Origin: Streptomyces spiramyceticus
GTDB taxonomy: Bacteria > Actinomycetota > Actinomycetes > Streptomycetales > Streptomycetaceae
Length of the DNA: 64,000 nt
Assembly: GCF_028807635.1 (NCBI RefSeq)
Contig: NZ_JARBAX010000002.1
Location: forward strand, 1,364,001-1,428,000
Reading direction: 5' to 3'
Of this stretch, positions 17,033-26,498 are shown in pieces (within the stretch, counting starts at the first letter, position 1; every line of letters begins with the position of its first letter). The notes beneath the pieces were generated by a model, which saw only the letters and a program-made list of their open reading frames with translations, had not been told where the DNA came from and searched no databases. The position numbers were made by a program, and so were the translations under genes.

Positions 17033-17488
17033 TCAGCGCGCGGCGCCGGGCCGGACGCCGCGGGTGAGCACGACCCCGAGGACGATCATGAAGAGGCCGA
17101 GGCCGAAGTGCAGCCAGTCGTCGGCTGTGTTGACGGGTACGAAGTTGGCGTCGCTGTCGTGGTCGATAATCAGGCCGTACACCCACAGCGCCAGGTAGAT
17201 GACACCACCACCGATGAGGAACATGCGGGCGGTGGTCGCGCCGCCGGCCATGGTGATGCCGGCAAGACCGAACAGCAGGTGCACGATGTTGTGCAGTATC
17301 GACACCTGGAACACGCCCAGCAGCTCGGCCTCGGAGTCGCGCTCGGCGAACTCCAGCGTGTCGTAGTCGGTGGTGATCCCCGGGATGAAGCCCAGGACGC
17401 CCACCAGGAGGAAGACCGCGCCCACCAGCAGTGCGGCCTGCTGCACGCGGGTCCGGGCGGTCGGCGGCATATGGTGAACGCTGCTCAT
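17033..17488 (-). CDS. DUF4383 membrane protein
   Basis: Encodes 151 residues with four predicted transmembrane helices: AALLVGAVFLLVGVLGFIPGIT, ILHNIVHLLFGLAGITMAGG, MFLIGGGVIYLALWVYGLI, and DWLHFGLGLFMIVLGVVLTRG. The motifs LGFIPGITTDYDTLEF, LHNIVHLLFGLAG and DWLHFGLG are typical of DUF4383, a small actinobacterial membrane family of unknown function often seen near stress genes. Start ATG 17488. Confidence 0.88.
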   Translation of the reverse strand: MSSVHHMPPTARTRVQQAALLVGAVFLLVGVLGFIPGITTDYDTLEFAERDSEAELLGVFQVSILHNIVHLLFGLAGITMAGGATTARMFLIGGGVIYLALWVYGLIIDHDSDANFVPVNTADDWLHFGLGLFMIVLGVVLTRGVRPGAAR

Positions 17489-17689
17489 GAGCGGATGCCT
17501 TTCTCGCAGAGGGCCCCGTCGGGCCCGCCCCTTTCCGGATACTCGCCCCGCTTGTACCCCTGGCGGCTGCCGACACCCGCAGAAGACCGCACATGTCGCC
17601 CGCCTTCCCTAGGCTGGAACTGACTGGCAGGGTGCGCGTCAAGAGGTGGGCAGGCCATCTCGGAGGGCGGCTCTGCCGGTGCGAAGACA

Positions 17690-20152
17690 GTGGTCTCGTC
17701 TACGGGGGCGCTGCGGGCTGTGAGAGAGCAGATGCGGGTATTCGGCGGGGCATCGCTGACAGCTGTCTATGTGCTGGACAAGAGGGACGACAGCCTGCGA
17801 CTGACGGAACGGGCCGGAGAATCCGGTGCCCTGTACGGGCTGCCGCCCAGCTACCCGCTGTCCGGTCGTGCCCCCGTCGTGGACGCCTTCCGCGCCGGGC
17901 GGCCCCTGTGGCTGAACGCGGCGGAGCTGGCCGCTTACAACCGGACCATTGAGGCGATCCGTGAGGAGAGCCCCGGGGAGGAATTGCCCGTCGGCGTCTC
18001 GCTGGGCGCACTGCCGCTCCGAACCAGCGGCCGTCCACTGGGCTGCCTGGTCGTCGTGGACAACGCCGGCCACGGTTTCGACGCCGAACGGCGCAACTTC
18101 CTGGAGCTCTACGCCGACCACGTCACCGCATGGCTCGAAGCGGTCGGCGAACCAAGCACCCACATCATCGGCCGTACCGAGCCCCGGCCGGTACTGGGCC
18201 CTGCCCTGGGATGTCTGAATGTCGGCTCCTTCACCCTGGTCCTCAGCAGCGGGAAGATCGACGCGGACGGCCACGTACTCGACCTCGTCGACATCCCCTG
18301 GGGCGACTTCGACGGACGCGTCGAGACCCTGCTGGCACACACCGTCCCCGACGACCTGCCCGCGCTCATGTCCATCGTGGAGCCGGGCCATATGGCCTCC
18401 GGTGGCCGGGAACTGGAGTTCCGCGTCCGCCGCCCCACCGGCGAACTGCGCTGGCTGCGCCTGCGGTGCAGGCTGCTGGCGGACGGCGGGGGCAAGCCGG
18501 AGCGGCTGCTCGGTGTGGTCGCCGACGCCTCGAATCTGCGGCCCAGCGCCGACGAGGTCTCCATGGTCCAGCGGCTGTCCGTCGCGCTGGCCGGTGCGAC
18601 GGCCGTGCGGGACGTCAGCAGGGCGGTGGTAGCCGCGCTGCGCGATCCGCTGGGAGCCGATCGGGTGGCTCTCGCCGGACTTGAAGCGGACCGGCTGGTG
18701 GTTACGGTCCTCGACCCGCCGGAGGCCGATGCCTGGCCGGAGCTCTGGCGGTCCGAATGGCGTTCCGAGTGGCCCGATGCGCCCGTCGGCGCCCTGCCCA
18801 CGCTGAAGGCCGCGGTACGCGAGGGCCGCGCGAGCCTGTGGACGGCGGGCTCCGCCCTCGAACCGGGCCTCGCGGGCGTAGGCCCCGGCGGTCTCGCCGT
18901 GCTGCCGCTCCCCGCCGAAGGGCGAGTGGTCGGCGTGTGCCTGGTCGGGTGGGACGAGCCGCACGAGTTCGGCCCCGAGGAACGGTCCCTGCTCACCGCG
19001 ACCGCCGGCCTGGTGGGGCAGGCCCTGGTGCGCGCCCGTTCGTTCGACGCCGAGCACGAGCTCGCCACGATGCTCCAGCGCAGCCTGCTTCCGCGCAAGC
19101 TTCCGCGGCTGCCCGGGGGAGTGGCCGTCGCCCGCTATCTGCCGGCGACGGTGGGCCTCGATGTGGGCGGCGACTGGTACGACGTGATCCCGCTCTCCGA
19201 AAACCATGTGGCGCTGGTCGTGGGGGACGTACAGGGGCACAGCGCCGGCGCCGCCACGATCATGGGCCAGATGCGTACGGCGATCAGGGCGTACGCCGTC
19301 GAGGGCCACCCGCCGGACGTGGTCGTCTCCCGCGCCAATCGCCTGCTCGTCGGCATGGAGACCGACCTCTTCGCCACCTGCTGCTACGTCGCCATCGACA
19401 TGGAGGAGGGCAACGCCTGGTGCGTCCGGGCGGGGCACCTGCCGCCGTTGCTGCGCACCCCCGAAGGCGGCACCGAGGAGCTGGTGCTGGAAGGCGGGCC
19501 TCCGCTGGGTGTGCTCGCGGAGGCCGAGTTCCCGATGACCGCGGTCGCCCTGGCCCCCGGTGCGGTGCTGACCCTGCTGACGGACGGCCTGGTCGAGTCC
19601 TCCAGCCTCCACCTGGAGGAGGGCATGCGCCGCGTCTGCGACGTACTCTCCACCGCCGACCCGTCCGATGCCGGGCGGATGGCCGATGAACTGCTCGGCG
19701 GCGCCAACCGGCGCGACGACGACGTGGCTCTGCTGCTCCTGCGCTACGACGGAATTGGAGACCGGCCGCTCCGGGCCGCCTGGACGGTGTGGCGGCTCCC
19801 CGACGCCGTCGCGCACGCCCGCCGTTTCACTTCCCGCACCCTGCGCACCTGGAACGTGGCGGAGCAGCGCGACGCGGCCCTGCTCATCGTCTCCGAGCTG
19901 GTCACCAATGCCCTGGTACACACGAAGGGCCAGGTGCGCCTCGACCTCACACTCGCCGGCGGCCGCCTCCGGGTGGCAGTGAGCGACTCGTCGCCGCGTA
20001 CGCCCGTCAAACCCGCGATAGTCGACTGGGACGCCACCGGCGGCCGCGGCATCCTGCTCGTCGAGGCGGTCTCGGCGTCCTACGGCTCGGTACCGCTGAG
20101 CGGCGGCAAACAGGTCTGGGCCGAAACCCCGCTGCCCCCGTCCGCCCCCTGA
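17690..20152 (+). CDS. SpoIIE-family PP2C phosphatase with GAF/PAS sensors and C-terminal ATPase
   Basis: Encodes 820 residues from GTG 17690, the first start after an in-frame TGA at 17621 (SD weak, start uncertain). Order: an N-terminal GAF-like domain (about 10-160), PAS (170-290, with FRVRRPTGELRWLRLRCRLL), a second GAF (300-450), PP2C/SpoIIE (from LQRSLLPRKLPRLPGG near 462; GGDWYDVIP, VGDVQGHSAGAA, LLTDGLVESS), and an HATPase_c domain (697-820) with ELVTNALVH and GGRGILLV. Such proteins dephosphorylate anti-anti-sigma factors and can also bind or phosphorylate them, controlling SigB/F-type sigma factors. No membrane segment is visible. Confidence 0.9.
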   Translation: MVSSTGALRAVREQMRVFGGASLTAVYVLDKRDDSLRLTERAGESGALYGLPPSYPLSGRAPVVDAFRAGRPLWLNAAELAAYNRTIEAIREESPGEELPVGVSLGALPLRTSGRPLGCLVVVDNAGHGFDAERRNFLELYADHVTAWLEAVGEPSTHIIGRTEPRPVLGPALGCLNVGSFTLVLSSGKIDADGHVLDLVDIPWGDFDGRVETLLAHTVPDDLPALMSIVEPGHMASGGRELEFRVRRPTGELRWLRLRCRLLADGGGKPERLLGVVADASNLRPSADEVSMVQRLSVALAGATAVRDVSRAVVAALRDPLGADRVALAGLEADRLVVTVLDPPEADAWPELWRSEWRSEWPDAPVGALPTLKAAVREGRASLWTAGSALEPGLAGVGPGGLAVLPLPAEGRVVGVCLVGWDEPHEFGPEERSLLTATAGLVGQALVRARSFDAEHELATMLQRSLLPRKLPRLPGGVAVARYLPATVGLDVGGDWYDVIPLSENHVALVVGDVQGHSAGAATIMGQMRTAIRAYAVEGHPPDVVVSRANRLLVGMETDLFATCCYVAIDMEEGNAWCVRAGHLPPLLRTPEGGTEELVLEGGPPLGVLAEAEFPMTAVALAPGAVLTLLTDGLVESSSLHLEEGMRRVCDVLSTADPSDAGRMADELLGGANRRDDDVALLLLRYDGIGDRPLRAAWTVWRLPDAVAHARRFTSRTLRTWNVAEQRDAALLIVSELVTNALVHTKGQVRLDLTLAGGRLRVAVSDSSPRTPVKPAIVDWDATGGRGILLVEAVSASYGSVPLSGGKQVWAETPLPPSAP

Positions 20153-20197
20153 CACCTGGATTGGCGGGTGGCGGCCGTGCGTCCAGTCTCAGCCGCT

Positions 20198-20590
20198 CTA
20201 GTCGCTGAGGTCGGGCTTTCCGAACAGGACGGCGTACCCCGAGGGAAGCTGGCTGATGACCTGGTTCAGCTCTCCCGGGGAGACGGCGTCGGCGAGGGTG
20301 CTCAGGACGGCGCTGGCATCCCACTGGGCGGTGCGGGTGTGTGCTCCAGTGCGCTCGCCGATCCGCCGGCAGAACTCCTCGACGCCGTAGGACTCGGCCC
20401 GCCGGTCGCCATTGATCTCCAGTGCCTCCTTCAGAGGCCCGGACAGCTGCGACGCGAGGTCCTTGACCTCACCAGGTGTGATGCGGTGGGCGAGAACCTG
20501 CAGTACGGCCGCGGTGACCTGCGCGGCCTCGTCCTGGTTGGCGTACTCGCCGCGCTCCCGTACGCGTGCCAGGAATTCGTCATACCTCAT
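20198..20590 (-). CDS. DUF2267 domain protein
   Basis: Encodes 130 residues from ATG 20590, with GGAGGAG upstream on the minus strand. MRYDEFLARVRERGEYANQDEAAQVTAAVLQVLAHRITPGEVKDLASQLSGPLKEAL and a second copy-like region (SYGVEEFCRRIGERTG...AVLSTLADAVSPGELNQVISQLPSGYAVLF) are diagnostic of DUF2267, an all-helical two-repeat family often found with stress and redox genes. It lies next to a small Cys protein and Hsp20, suggesting a stress-response neighbourhood. Biochemical function unknown. Confidence 0.88.
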   Translation of the reverse strand: MRYDEFLARVRERGEYANQDEAAQVTAAVLQVLAHRITPGEVKDLASQLSGPLKEALEINGDRRAESYGVEEFCRRIGERTGAHTRTAQWDASAVLSTLADAVSPGELNQVISQLPSGYAVLFGKPDLSD

Positions 20591-20727
20591 GGCTCTCCTC
20601 CTCACTCGTGTTCCTCCGCCCTGGGGGCGAGGGGATTGTGACCTGCGTCATTGGTGTACGGGGCGACATATGCACACCATGAGGGACGATCCCGTCAGGG
20701 ATCCGCCCACAGCGAAGAGTGATCCCT

Positions 20728-20868
20728 ATGACCAAGCAGCATGTGCACGTCCGCCTCAATCAAGGCATGGCAGTTTCGGACGAGGGCGAACTCGTGGAGC
20801 AGTTCGGCTGCCGGTGCGGAGAGTCCTGGACCAGGACGTACCAGGTCGAAGACCCGGAGACGGACTGA
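20728..20868 (+). CDS. Small CxC-containing protein
   Basis: Encodes 46 residues from ATG 20728: a polar N-terminus, then EQFGCRCGESWTRTYQVED. The single Cys-x-Cys within a Gly/Ser loop recalls half of a zinc ribbon or a redox motif, but no family can be assigned. The SD is poor (AGAG about 10 nt upstream). It is divergent from DUF2267 and convergent with Hsp20. Codon usage (third-position GC) is consistent with coding, and the small size limits certainty. Confidence 0.45.
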   Translation: MTKQHVHVRLNQGMAVSDEGELVEQFGCRCGESWTRTYQVEDPETD

Positions 20869-20919
20869 GGTCGGCGGCCCCCGGGCCCCGAACCCTGCGG
20901 CTCACCGGCCGGGCCCCGA

Positions 20920-21405
20920 CTACGCCGTCTCGCCGCCTTCCTCGCGGTGTCCACCGATCGCGATCTTGCGGCGCTTTCCTTCCTCGGCCTTCGGGATGCG
21001 CACGGTGAGGATGCCGTCGGTGAGGTCGGCGTCGATGTTCTCGCTGTCGGCACCGCCCGGCAGGCTGGTGCGGTACGAGAACTTCCCGGTCCGGCGGCTC
21101 AGCACCTTGCCACGGTGTTCCTCGCCGAGTTCGCCGGTGATGGACAGCTCGTTGCCCTCAAGCTCGATGTCCACGTTCTCCGCGGGAATGCCCGGCAGTT
21201 CCGCCCGGACGATGTAAGCGTCCTCCGATTCCTCCTCCTCGGCCATCGGCAGCCACGCCGCCGTGCCGACAGGCGCCGCGGCCTGCTCCAGAAGCCTGCC
21301 CATCTCGCTCCACATGTTCTCGAATTCGCCGAAGGGGTCCATCGCTCCCCAGACGGGCCGACGCCGCTCCGGGGCGCTGCTTCCACGTCGCATCGGCAAT
21401 GCCAT
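20920..21405 (-). CDS. Hsp20/alpha-crystallin small heat-shock protein
   Basis: Encodes 161 residues from ATG 21405, with GGGAG upstream on the minus strand. The alpha-crystallin domain spans about residues 55-145: AYIVRAELPGIPAENVDIELEGNELSITGE, GKFSYRTSLPGGADSENIDADLTDGILTVRIPKAEE. The oligomerisation motif (I/V)x(I/V) is VRI. It is an ATP-independent holdase that binds unfolding proteins. No clear HAIR (HspR) operator was found upstream, so its heat regulation is unresolved. Confidence 0.93.
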   Translation of the reverse strand: MALPMRRGSSAPERRRPVWGAMDPFGEFENMWSEMGRLLEQAAAPVGTAAWLPMAEEEESEDAYIVRAELPGIPAENVDIELEGNELSITGELGEEHRGKVLSRRTGKFSYRTSLPGGADSENIDADLTDGILTVRIPKAEEGKRRKIAIGGHREEGGETA

Positions 21406-21592
21406 GGCTGTCTCCCAACACTGCTGTCTCACGCCCATGTCTGTGTCAGGCGGGTAACCGGCCGCAGGGCAGCCAAAACAGAAATGCCGCTCTCATCCCG
21501 TCCGGCCCGGGATCCGGCGAAGCGCCCCGTACTGACGCCTCGGATAAGGTGTTTCTGTAGGAAATGCGCCCTCCCGGGGTTAGGTCGATGCG

Positions 21593-23650
21593 TTGGACAC
21601 ACACCAGTCGGCGGGCGAGGCGCCGGGGCAGCCCCCGGCGGTTGTCGGGTACGCGGGTGTGCTCCGCGAACTGCTTCCCATCGCGCTGTGGCGAGAAGAC
21701 GCGGAAGGGCGCATCACGGAGTGGTCGCTTGCCGCCCGCGACCTGCTCGGCCATCAGCCCGAGGACGTCATCGGCCGCCGTGCCACACCCCTGCTGGTCC
21801 CCGACGCCAACCGGGAACTGGCCGATCAGCTGACCCGGCGGGTCCAGGCGGGCGAGACCGTGGTCGGGACCCTGCCCGTGCGGCATCGCGACGGCCACTA
21901 CGTGACGATGGAGATGTGGATCGTCCCCGCCGCCGACCCGCAGGGACGGGCGGGCACGCTGCTGATCGCCGTCGAGACCTCCGAGGTCCTGCACATGCGG
22001 GACTCGCTGGCCGCCCTTGAGAGCCTCTTCACCCAGTCACCCATCGGCCTGGCCACGCTCGGCCCGGACCTGCGGTTCCTGCGGGTCAATGATGCCCTCG
22101 CCCGGATGAACGGTGTCTCCGCCGCCGAACACCTGGGCAAGCGCCTGACCGATGTGGTGCCCGGCGTCAACGCCACGGCGCTGGAGGCGATGATGCGGCA
22201 GGTCCTGGACCGCGGCACGCCCGTCGTCGACGCCCGCCGGACGGGCCGGACCGCCGCCGACCCCGATCGCGACCGGACCTGGTCCTGCTCCTACGCCCCG
22301 CTGCTCGACAGCGCCGGCCGCAGACTGGGACTGATCGCCTCCCTCATCGACATCACCGAAGGCCAGCAGGCGCAGATCGAGGCCGAAAGGGCCCGGCACC
22401 GCTTCGCCCTGCTCGCCGAGGCCGGCACCCGGATCGGTACCACCCTGGACCTGCGGCAGACCGCCGAGGAGGTGGTGCAGCTGCTCGTGCCGCAGCTCGC
22501 CGACTCGGCCGACGTACAACTGCTGGAAGAGGTCCTGGAACCGGACGAGGCCGCCGCGTCCACCCATGGCATCGTCCGCAGGATTGCGGCAGTCTTCCCC
22601 GATCCGTCCGCCCCCACGGCGAAACTGGCGCCGGGAATGACGATGCAGATCCCGCCCGCCTCGGTGTACGAGCGGGTCATCGCCGACGGTCTGCCCATGA
22701 ACCTGTACCAGTCGGACGTCCCGGCGCTGATCACCGACCCCGGCGCCGGCAGACTGCGTGACTACCTCACGACCCTCGGCTCCGCGCGGCTGATCCCCCT
22801 GGTCGCGCGGGGGACGGTGCTCGGCGCGGTCGTGGTGACGCGGCTCCGTACCCGGGAGCCGTTCGACGAGCAGGACTGCGTACTCGTCGACGAGCTGGTC
22901 GCCCGTGCGGCGCTGAACATCGACAACGCGCGGATGTACACCAGGCAGCGTGAGGCGGCCCTCACCCTGCAGCGCAGCCTGACGAGCAGCCTTCTGCCCG
23001 ATGTCACCGGACTCGAACTCACCGGGCGTTACCTCCCCGCGAGCGACCACGAAGTCGGGGGCGACTGGTTCGACGTCATCCCACTGCCGGAAGGCAGAAC
23101 CGGCCTGGTCATCGGGGATGTGATGGGCCACGGAATCCATGCGGCGGCCGTCATGGGACAACTGCGCACCGCGGTACGTACGCTCGCCCGGCACGACATC
23201 CCCCCTGCCCGGATGCTGTGCTCCCTCGACGCCGTCGTCGCCGACTTGGGGGAGGACGAAATGGCGACCTGCGTCTACGCCGTCCACGACCCGGCAACCG
23301 CCCAGTGCGTCGTCGCCAGGGCCGGACACCCTCCGCCGGCCGTGGCCACGGCCGGCGGAGGGGTCACGTTCCTCGACGGCCCGCCGGGCGTGCCGCTGGG
23401 CACGGGAGGTCAGGACTTCCGGACCCAGCGGGTGCCGCTGCCCCCCGGCAGCCTGCTCGTCCTGTACACCGACGGCCTCATCGAATCCCGTGACAGCGAC
23501 CTCGACGAAGGCATGGACCGGCTCGCGCAGGCACTCAGACACCGCGAACAGCCGCTGGAAGCTCTCTGTGACGGCATCCTCGAACACCTGCTGCCCAGCT
23601 CCGCGCAGGACGACGTGGCGGTGCTGCTGGCCCGCACCCTGCGGACGTGA
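21593..23650 (+). CDS. PAS-PAS-GAF SpoIIE-family PP2C phosphatase
   Basis: Encodes 685 residues from TTG 21593, the first start after an in-frame TAG at 21581. Two PAS domains (about 15-130 with LWREDAEGRITEWSLAARDLLGH; 140-260 with IGLATLGPDLRFLRVNDALARMNG), a GAF domain (270-450) and a PP2C/SpoIIE domain (from 459, LQRSLTSSLLPD; VGGDWFDVIPL, VIGDVMGHGIHAAAVMGQLR, LVLYTDGLIESR) are evident. Unlike its two neighbours it has no C-terminal ATPase. It probably acts as a soluble sensor phosphatase for STAS-domain anti-sigma antagonists. It is convergent with the third phosphatase (9 bp apart). Confidence 0.9.
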   Translation: MDTHQSAGEAPGQPPAVVGYAGVLRELLPIALWREDAEGRITEWSLAARDLLGHQPEDVIGRRATPLLVPDANRELADQLTRRVQAGETVVGTLPVRHRDGHYVTMEMWIVPAADPQGRAGTLLIAVETSEVLHMRDSLAALESLFTQSPIGLATLGPDLRFLRVNDALARMNGVSAAEHLGKRLTDVVPGVNATALEAMMRQVLDRGTPVVDARRTGRTAADPDRDRTWSCSYAPLLDSAGRRLGLIASLIDITEGQQAQIEAERARHRFALLAEAGTRIGTTLDLRQTAEEVVQLLVPQLADSADVQLLEEVLEPDEAAASTHGIVRRIAAVFPDPSAPTAKLAPGMTMQIPPASVYERVIADGLPMNLYQSDVPALITDPGAGRLRDYLTTLGSARLIPLVARGTVLGAVVVTRLRTREPFDEQDCVLVDELVARAALNIDNARMYTRQREAALTLQRSLTSSLLPDVTGLELTGRYLPASDHEVGGDWFDVIPLPEGRTGLVIGDVMGHGIHAAAVMGQLRTAVRTLARHDIPPARMLCSLDAVVADLGEDEMATCVYAVHDPATAQCVVARAGHPPPAVATAGGGVTFLDGPPGVPLGTGGQDFRTQRVPLPPGSLLVLYTDGLIESRDSDLDEGMDRLAQALRHREQPLEALCDGILEHLLPSSAQDDVAVLLARTLRT

Positions 23651-23659
23651 ACCCTCGCA

Positions 23660-26371
23660 TCAGAGAGGTTCGATGTCGAAGAAGTCCAGGAGCTCGGTCT
23701 CCGAGGCTCCCGGGGAGCCCGGCAACGGCTGCTCGGCCCAGATGACCTTGCCCGCCGGTGTGTACCGCGTACCCCACCGCTGGCTGAGCTGCGCCACCAG
23801 GAAGAGCCCGCGTCCGCCCTCGTCCGTGGTGGCGGCGTAACGCAGATGCGGCGAGGTGCTGCTCCCGTCGGACACCTCACAGGTCAGTGTGCGGTCGCGC
23901 AGCAGCCGCATCCGGACCGGCGCGGAGCCGTAGCGGATGGCGTTGGTGATCAGCTCGCTGAGGATCAGCTCGGTGCCGAAGGCGAGAGCCGACAGGCCCC
24001 ATTCATCCAGCTTCTCCACGACGACGGCCCGCATGGCACCGACCGCGCTCGGCTCGAACGGCACATCCCACTCGGTGACGCGGTCAGCGCCCAGTGCCCT
24101 CGTCCGCGCGATGAGCAGGGCCACGTCGTCCCGCGGGCGAGTCGGCAGCAGTACGTCGAGAACCGCCCGGCAGCTTTCCTGCGGAGGCCGGTCGGGATGG
24201 CTCAGAGCGGTGCGCAGCAACTCCAGTCCCTTGTCGATGTCACGGGTGCGGTCCTCGATCAGCCCGTCGGTGTAGAGCACCAGCTGGCTGCCCTCGCTCA
24301 GGTGCAGCTCCGCGGCCTCGAACGGCATACCGCCGAGCCCCAGCGGCGGTCCGGTCGGCAGCTGCAGGACCTCCACCGTCCCGTCGGGACTGACCACCAG
24401 GGGCGGCGGGTGTCCCGCCCGTGCCATGACGCAGCGCTGGGACACCGGGTCGTAGACGGCGTACAGACAGGTGGCGCCCAGCATGCCGTTGTCGGTGTCG
24501 CCGTTCTCGTCCTCGCTGTGATCGATGCGCTGCACAAGGTCGTCGAGACGGGCGAGCAGCTCGTCGGGCGGCAGGTCGAGGGACGAGAAGTTGTGCACGG
24601 CCGTGCGCAGCCGGCCCATGGTGGCCGCGGCATGCAGTCCGTGGCCGACCACATCACCGACGACGAGAGCGACCCGGCTGCCCGACAGCGGGATCACGTC
24701 GAACCAGTCGCCGCCCACCCCGGACTGCGCGGGCAGGTAGTGGTGCGCCACCTCGACGGCGCTCTCCTCGGGCAGGCCGCGCGGCAGCAGGCTGCGCTGG
24801 AGCGTCACGGCCACGGCGTGCTCGCGGGTGTAGCGGCGGGCGTTGTCGATGCTTACAGCGGCCCGCGCGACCAGTTCCTCGGCCAGGGACAGATCGTCGT
24901 CGTCGAAGGGTTCCTGCTTCTGCGAGCGCCAGAAGTTGACCACTCCCAGCACGACGCCGCGTGCCTTGAGAGGGGCCGTGATGAGGGAGTGGATGCCGTA
25001 CTCGACAATGCGCTGCGCCCGTGGCGGGTCCTGGGCGAACCAGCCCGGCGCGTCCGCCAGGTCGGGTACCAGTTCGGCCTGGCCGCTGCCGAGGCCGCGG
25101 GCCTGCGGGGTGGAGGGGACGAAGTCGATCAGTTTGCCGCGCGGGTAGAGAGGGTGGTCGTCGCGGATCCCGCTGACTGCCGTACGGCGGATGTCGGCGC
25201 CGGTGACGGTGCCGGCCGGCTCGTCGCCGTGGAGCACCGGGTCCGCCAGATCGACGGTCACGAAGTCCGCGAACCGGGGTACGGCGACATCCGCCAGTTC
25301 CTCGGCCGTCCGCACCACGTCGAGCGTGGTTCCGATGCCGACACCGGCGTCGTACAGCAGCTTCAGCCGTCTGCGCGCCGCATCGGCCCGGCTGGTGAGG
25401 ACGCGCATCTCGGTGGAGTCGCGGATGGTGACCGCGGCCCCCTCTGCGTGGCCGTGGGGCTTCGTCGGCCGCTGGTTCACCACCAGCAGCCGGTCCCCGG
25501 CCGCGAGGACCTCGTCCGTGGCCACCCGGCCGGACAGCAGGAGGCCGGCCATGTGCTGATCGAGCCCGGGCAGTTCCCGGATGTGCCGTCCCTCCGCGTC
25601 GGCCGGAAGGTCGAGCAGCCGCCTGGCCTCGTCGTTGGCGAGCATCAGCCTGCCCTCGCCGTCGGTGATCAGAACGCCCTCTCGTACGGCGTGCAGGACC
25701 GCGTCGTGGTGTTCGTACATACGGGTCATCTCAAGGGCTCCGAGCCCGTGGGTCTGGCGCCGCAACCGCCTGGTGACCAGTGCTGTGCCGATGGTGGCCA
25801 CGGCCAGGCCGGCCGCGCTGACCCCGAGGATGACCGGGAGCTGCCGGTCGACCACACCGGTGACGTTCTTCACCGTGAGACCGGCCGACACCAGTGCCAC
25901 GACCCGGCCGTCGGAGGTCACCGGGACGATGGCCTGTATCTCGCGGCCGAGTGGCCCTCGTACGCTCTCGGTGTGCACCCGGCCCGCCAGGGAGGGCTCG
26001 ATCGTGCCGACGAACCGCTTGCCGATGCGGTCGGGCTGGGGGTGCGTGTAGCGGATTCCGCGGGTGTCCATCACCACGATGAAGTCGACGCCCGCGCGTT
26101 TGCGCGTCTCTTCCGTGAGCGGCTGGAGGAGCTTGGACGGATCGGGGGCCCTGAGCGCCTCGCGGAGCCCGAGCGAGTGGGCGAACGTCTCCGCGACTGC
26201 CACCGACCGGGTACGGGCCTCACGATCGCTGTCGTAGCGCGACTGGAGCACCAGGGCCAGCACGGCACCGGCGGCGAGCAGCACCACGACCGCCACCTGG
26301 AGGACGAAGACCTGTCCGGCGACGCTTCGGCGGCGCTTCCTGGCTAGTGAACGCACCAACGCGCCCGGCAC
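23660..26371 (-). CDS. Membrane sensor SpoIIE-family phosphatase with C-terminal ATPase
   Basis: Encodes 903 residues from GTG 26371 (no strong SD). TM1 is at about 20-42; an extracytoplasmic CitA/DcuS-like sensor at 45-170 (VDFIVVMDTRGIRYTHPQPDRIGKRFVGT, EIQAIVPV); TM2 at 178-200. Then come PAS (215-325), GAF (335-520), PP2C/SpoIIE (530-760; GGDWFDVIPLSGSRVALVVGDVVGHGLHAAATMGRLR, YTDGLIEDR) and HATPase_c (765-890; LILSELITNAIRYG, GRGLFLV). The sensor half looks borrowed from a carboxylate-sensing histidine kinase, with the kinase core replaced by a phosphatase/partner-switch module. It is expected to relay an external signal to an anti-anti-sigma system. Confidence 0.9.
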   Translation of the reverse strand: MPGALVRSLARKRRRSVAGQVFVLQVAVVVLLAAGAVLALVLQSRYDSDREARTRSVAVAETFAHSLGLREALRAPDPSKLLQPLTEETRKRAGVDFIVVMDTRGIRYTHPQPDRIGKRFVGTIEPSLAGRVHTESVRGPLGREIQAIVPVTSDGRVVALVSAGLTVKNVTGVVDRQLPVILGVSAAGLAVATIGTALVTRRLRRQTHGLGALEMTRMYEHHDAVLHAVREGVLITDGEGRLMLANDEARRLLDLPADAEGRHIRELPGLDQHMAGLLLSGRVATDEVLAAGDRLLVVNQRPTKPHGHAEGAAVTIRDSTEMRVLTSRADAARRRLKLLYDAGVGIGTTLDVVRTAEELADVAVPRFADFVTVDLADPVLHGDEPAGTVTGADIRRTAVSGIRDDHPLYPRGKLIDFVPSTPQARGLGSGQAELVPDLADAPGWFAQDPPRAQRIVEYGIHSLITAPLKARGVVLGVVNFWRSQKQEPFDDDDLSLAEELVARAAVSIDNARRYTREHAVAVTLQRSLLPRGLPEESAVEVAHHYLPAQSGVGGDWFDVIPLSGSRVALVVGDVVGHGLHAAATMGRLRTAVHNFSSLDLPPDELLARLDDLVQRIDHSEDENGDTDNGMLGATCLYAVYDPVSQRCVMARAGHPPPLVVSPDGTVEVLQLPTGPPLGLGGMPFEAAELHLSEGSQLVLYTDGLIEDRTRDIDKGLELLRTALSHPDRPPQESCRAVLDVLLPTRPRDDVALLIARTRALGADRVTEWDVPFEPSAVGAMRAVVVEKLDEWGLSALAFGTELILSELITNAIRYGSAPVRMRLLRDRTLTCEVSDGSSTSPHLRYAATTDEGGRGLFLVAQLSQRWGTRYTPAGKVIWAEQPLPGSPGASETELLDFFDIEPL

Positions 26372-26498
26372 GGGTTGAAACGATCGACCACGTTGTCATT
26401 TGTAGCACCGGTCGGCCGTCGGGGGGTGGGTGAGAACAGGACGGCCGCCTCGGCAGGGCGGTTCAGCAGCCGAGTCGGCGGGCGGATCGGCGGCCGGG

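Noticed and set aside
17639..20155. An 838-codon minus-strand open frame
   Set aside because: It mirrors the first SpoIIE phosphatase and shows no domain or SD.
20920..21592. HspR (HAIR) operator before hsp20
   Set aside because: No CTTGAGT-N7-ACTCAAG-like sequence is present between the Hsp20 start and the next gene.
23846..26347. An 833-codon plus-strand open frame
   Set aside because: It is antisense to the membrane SpoIIE phosphatase, which has clear domains; the plus-strand translation has none.
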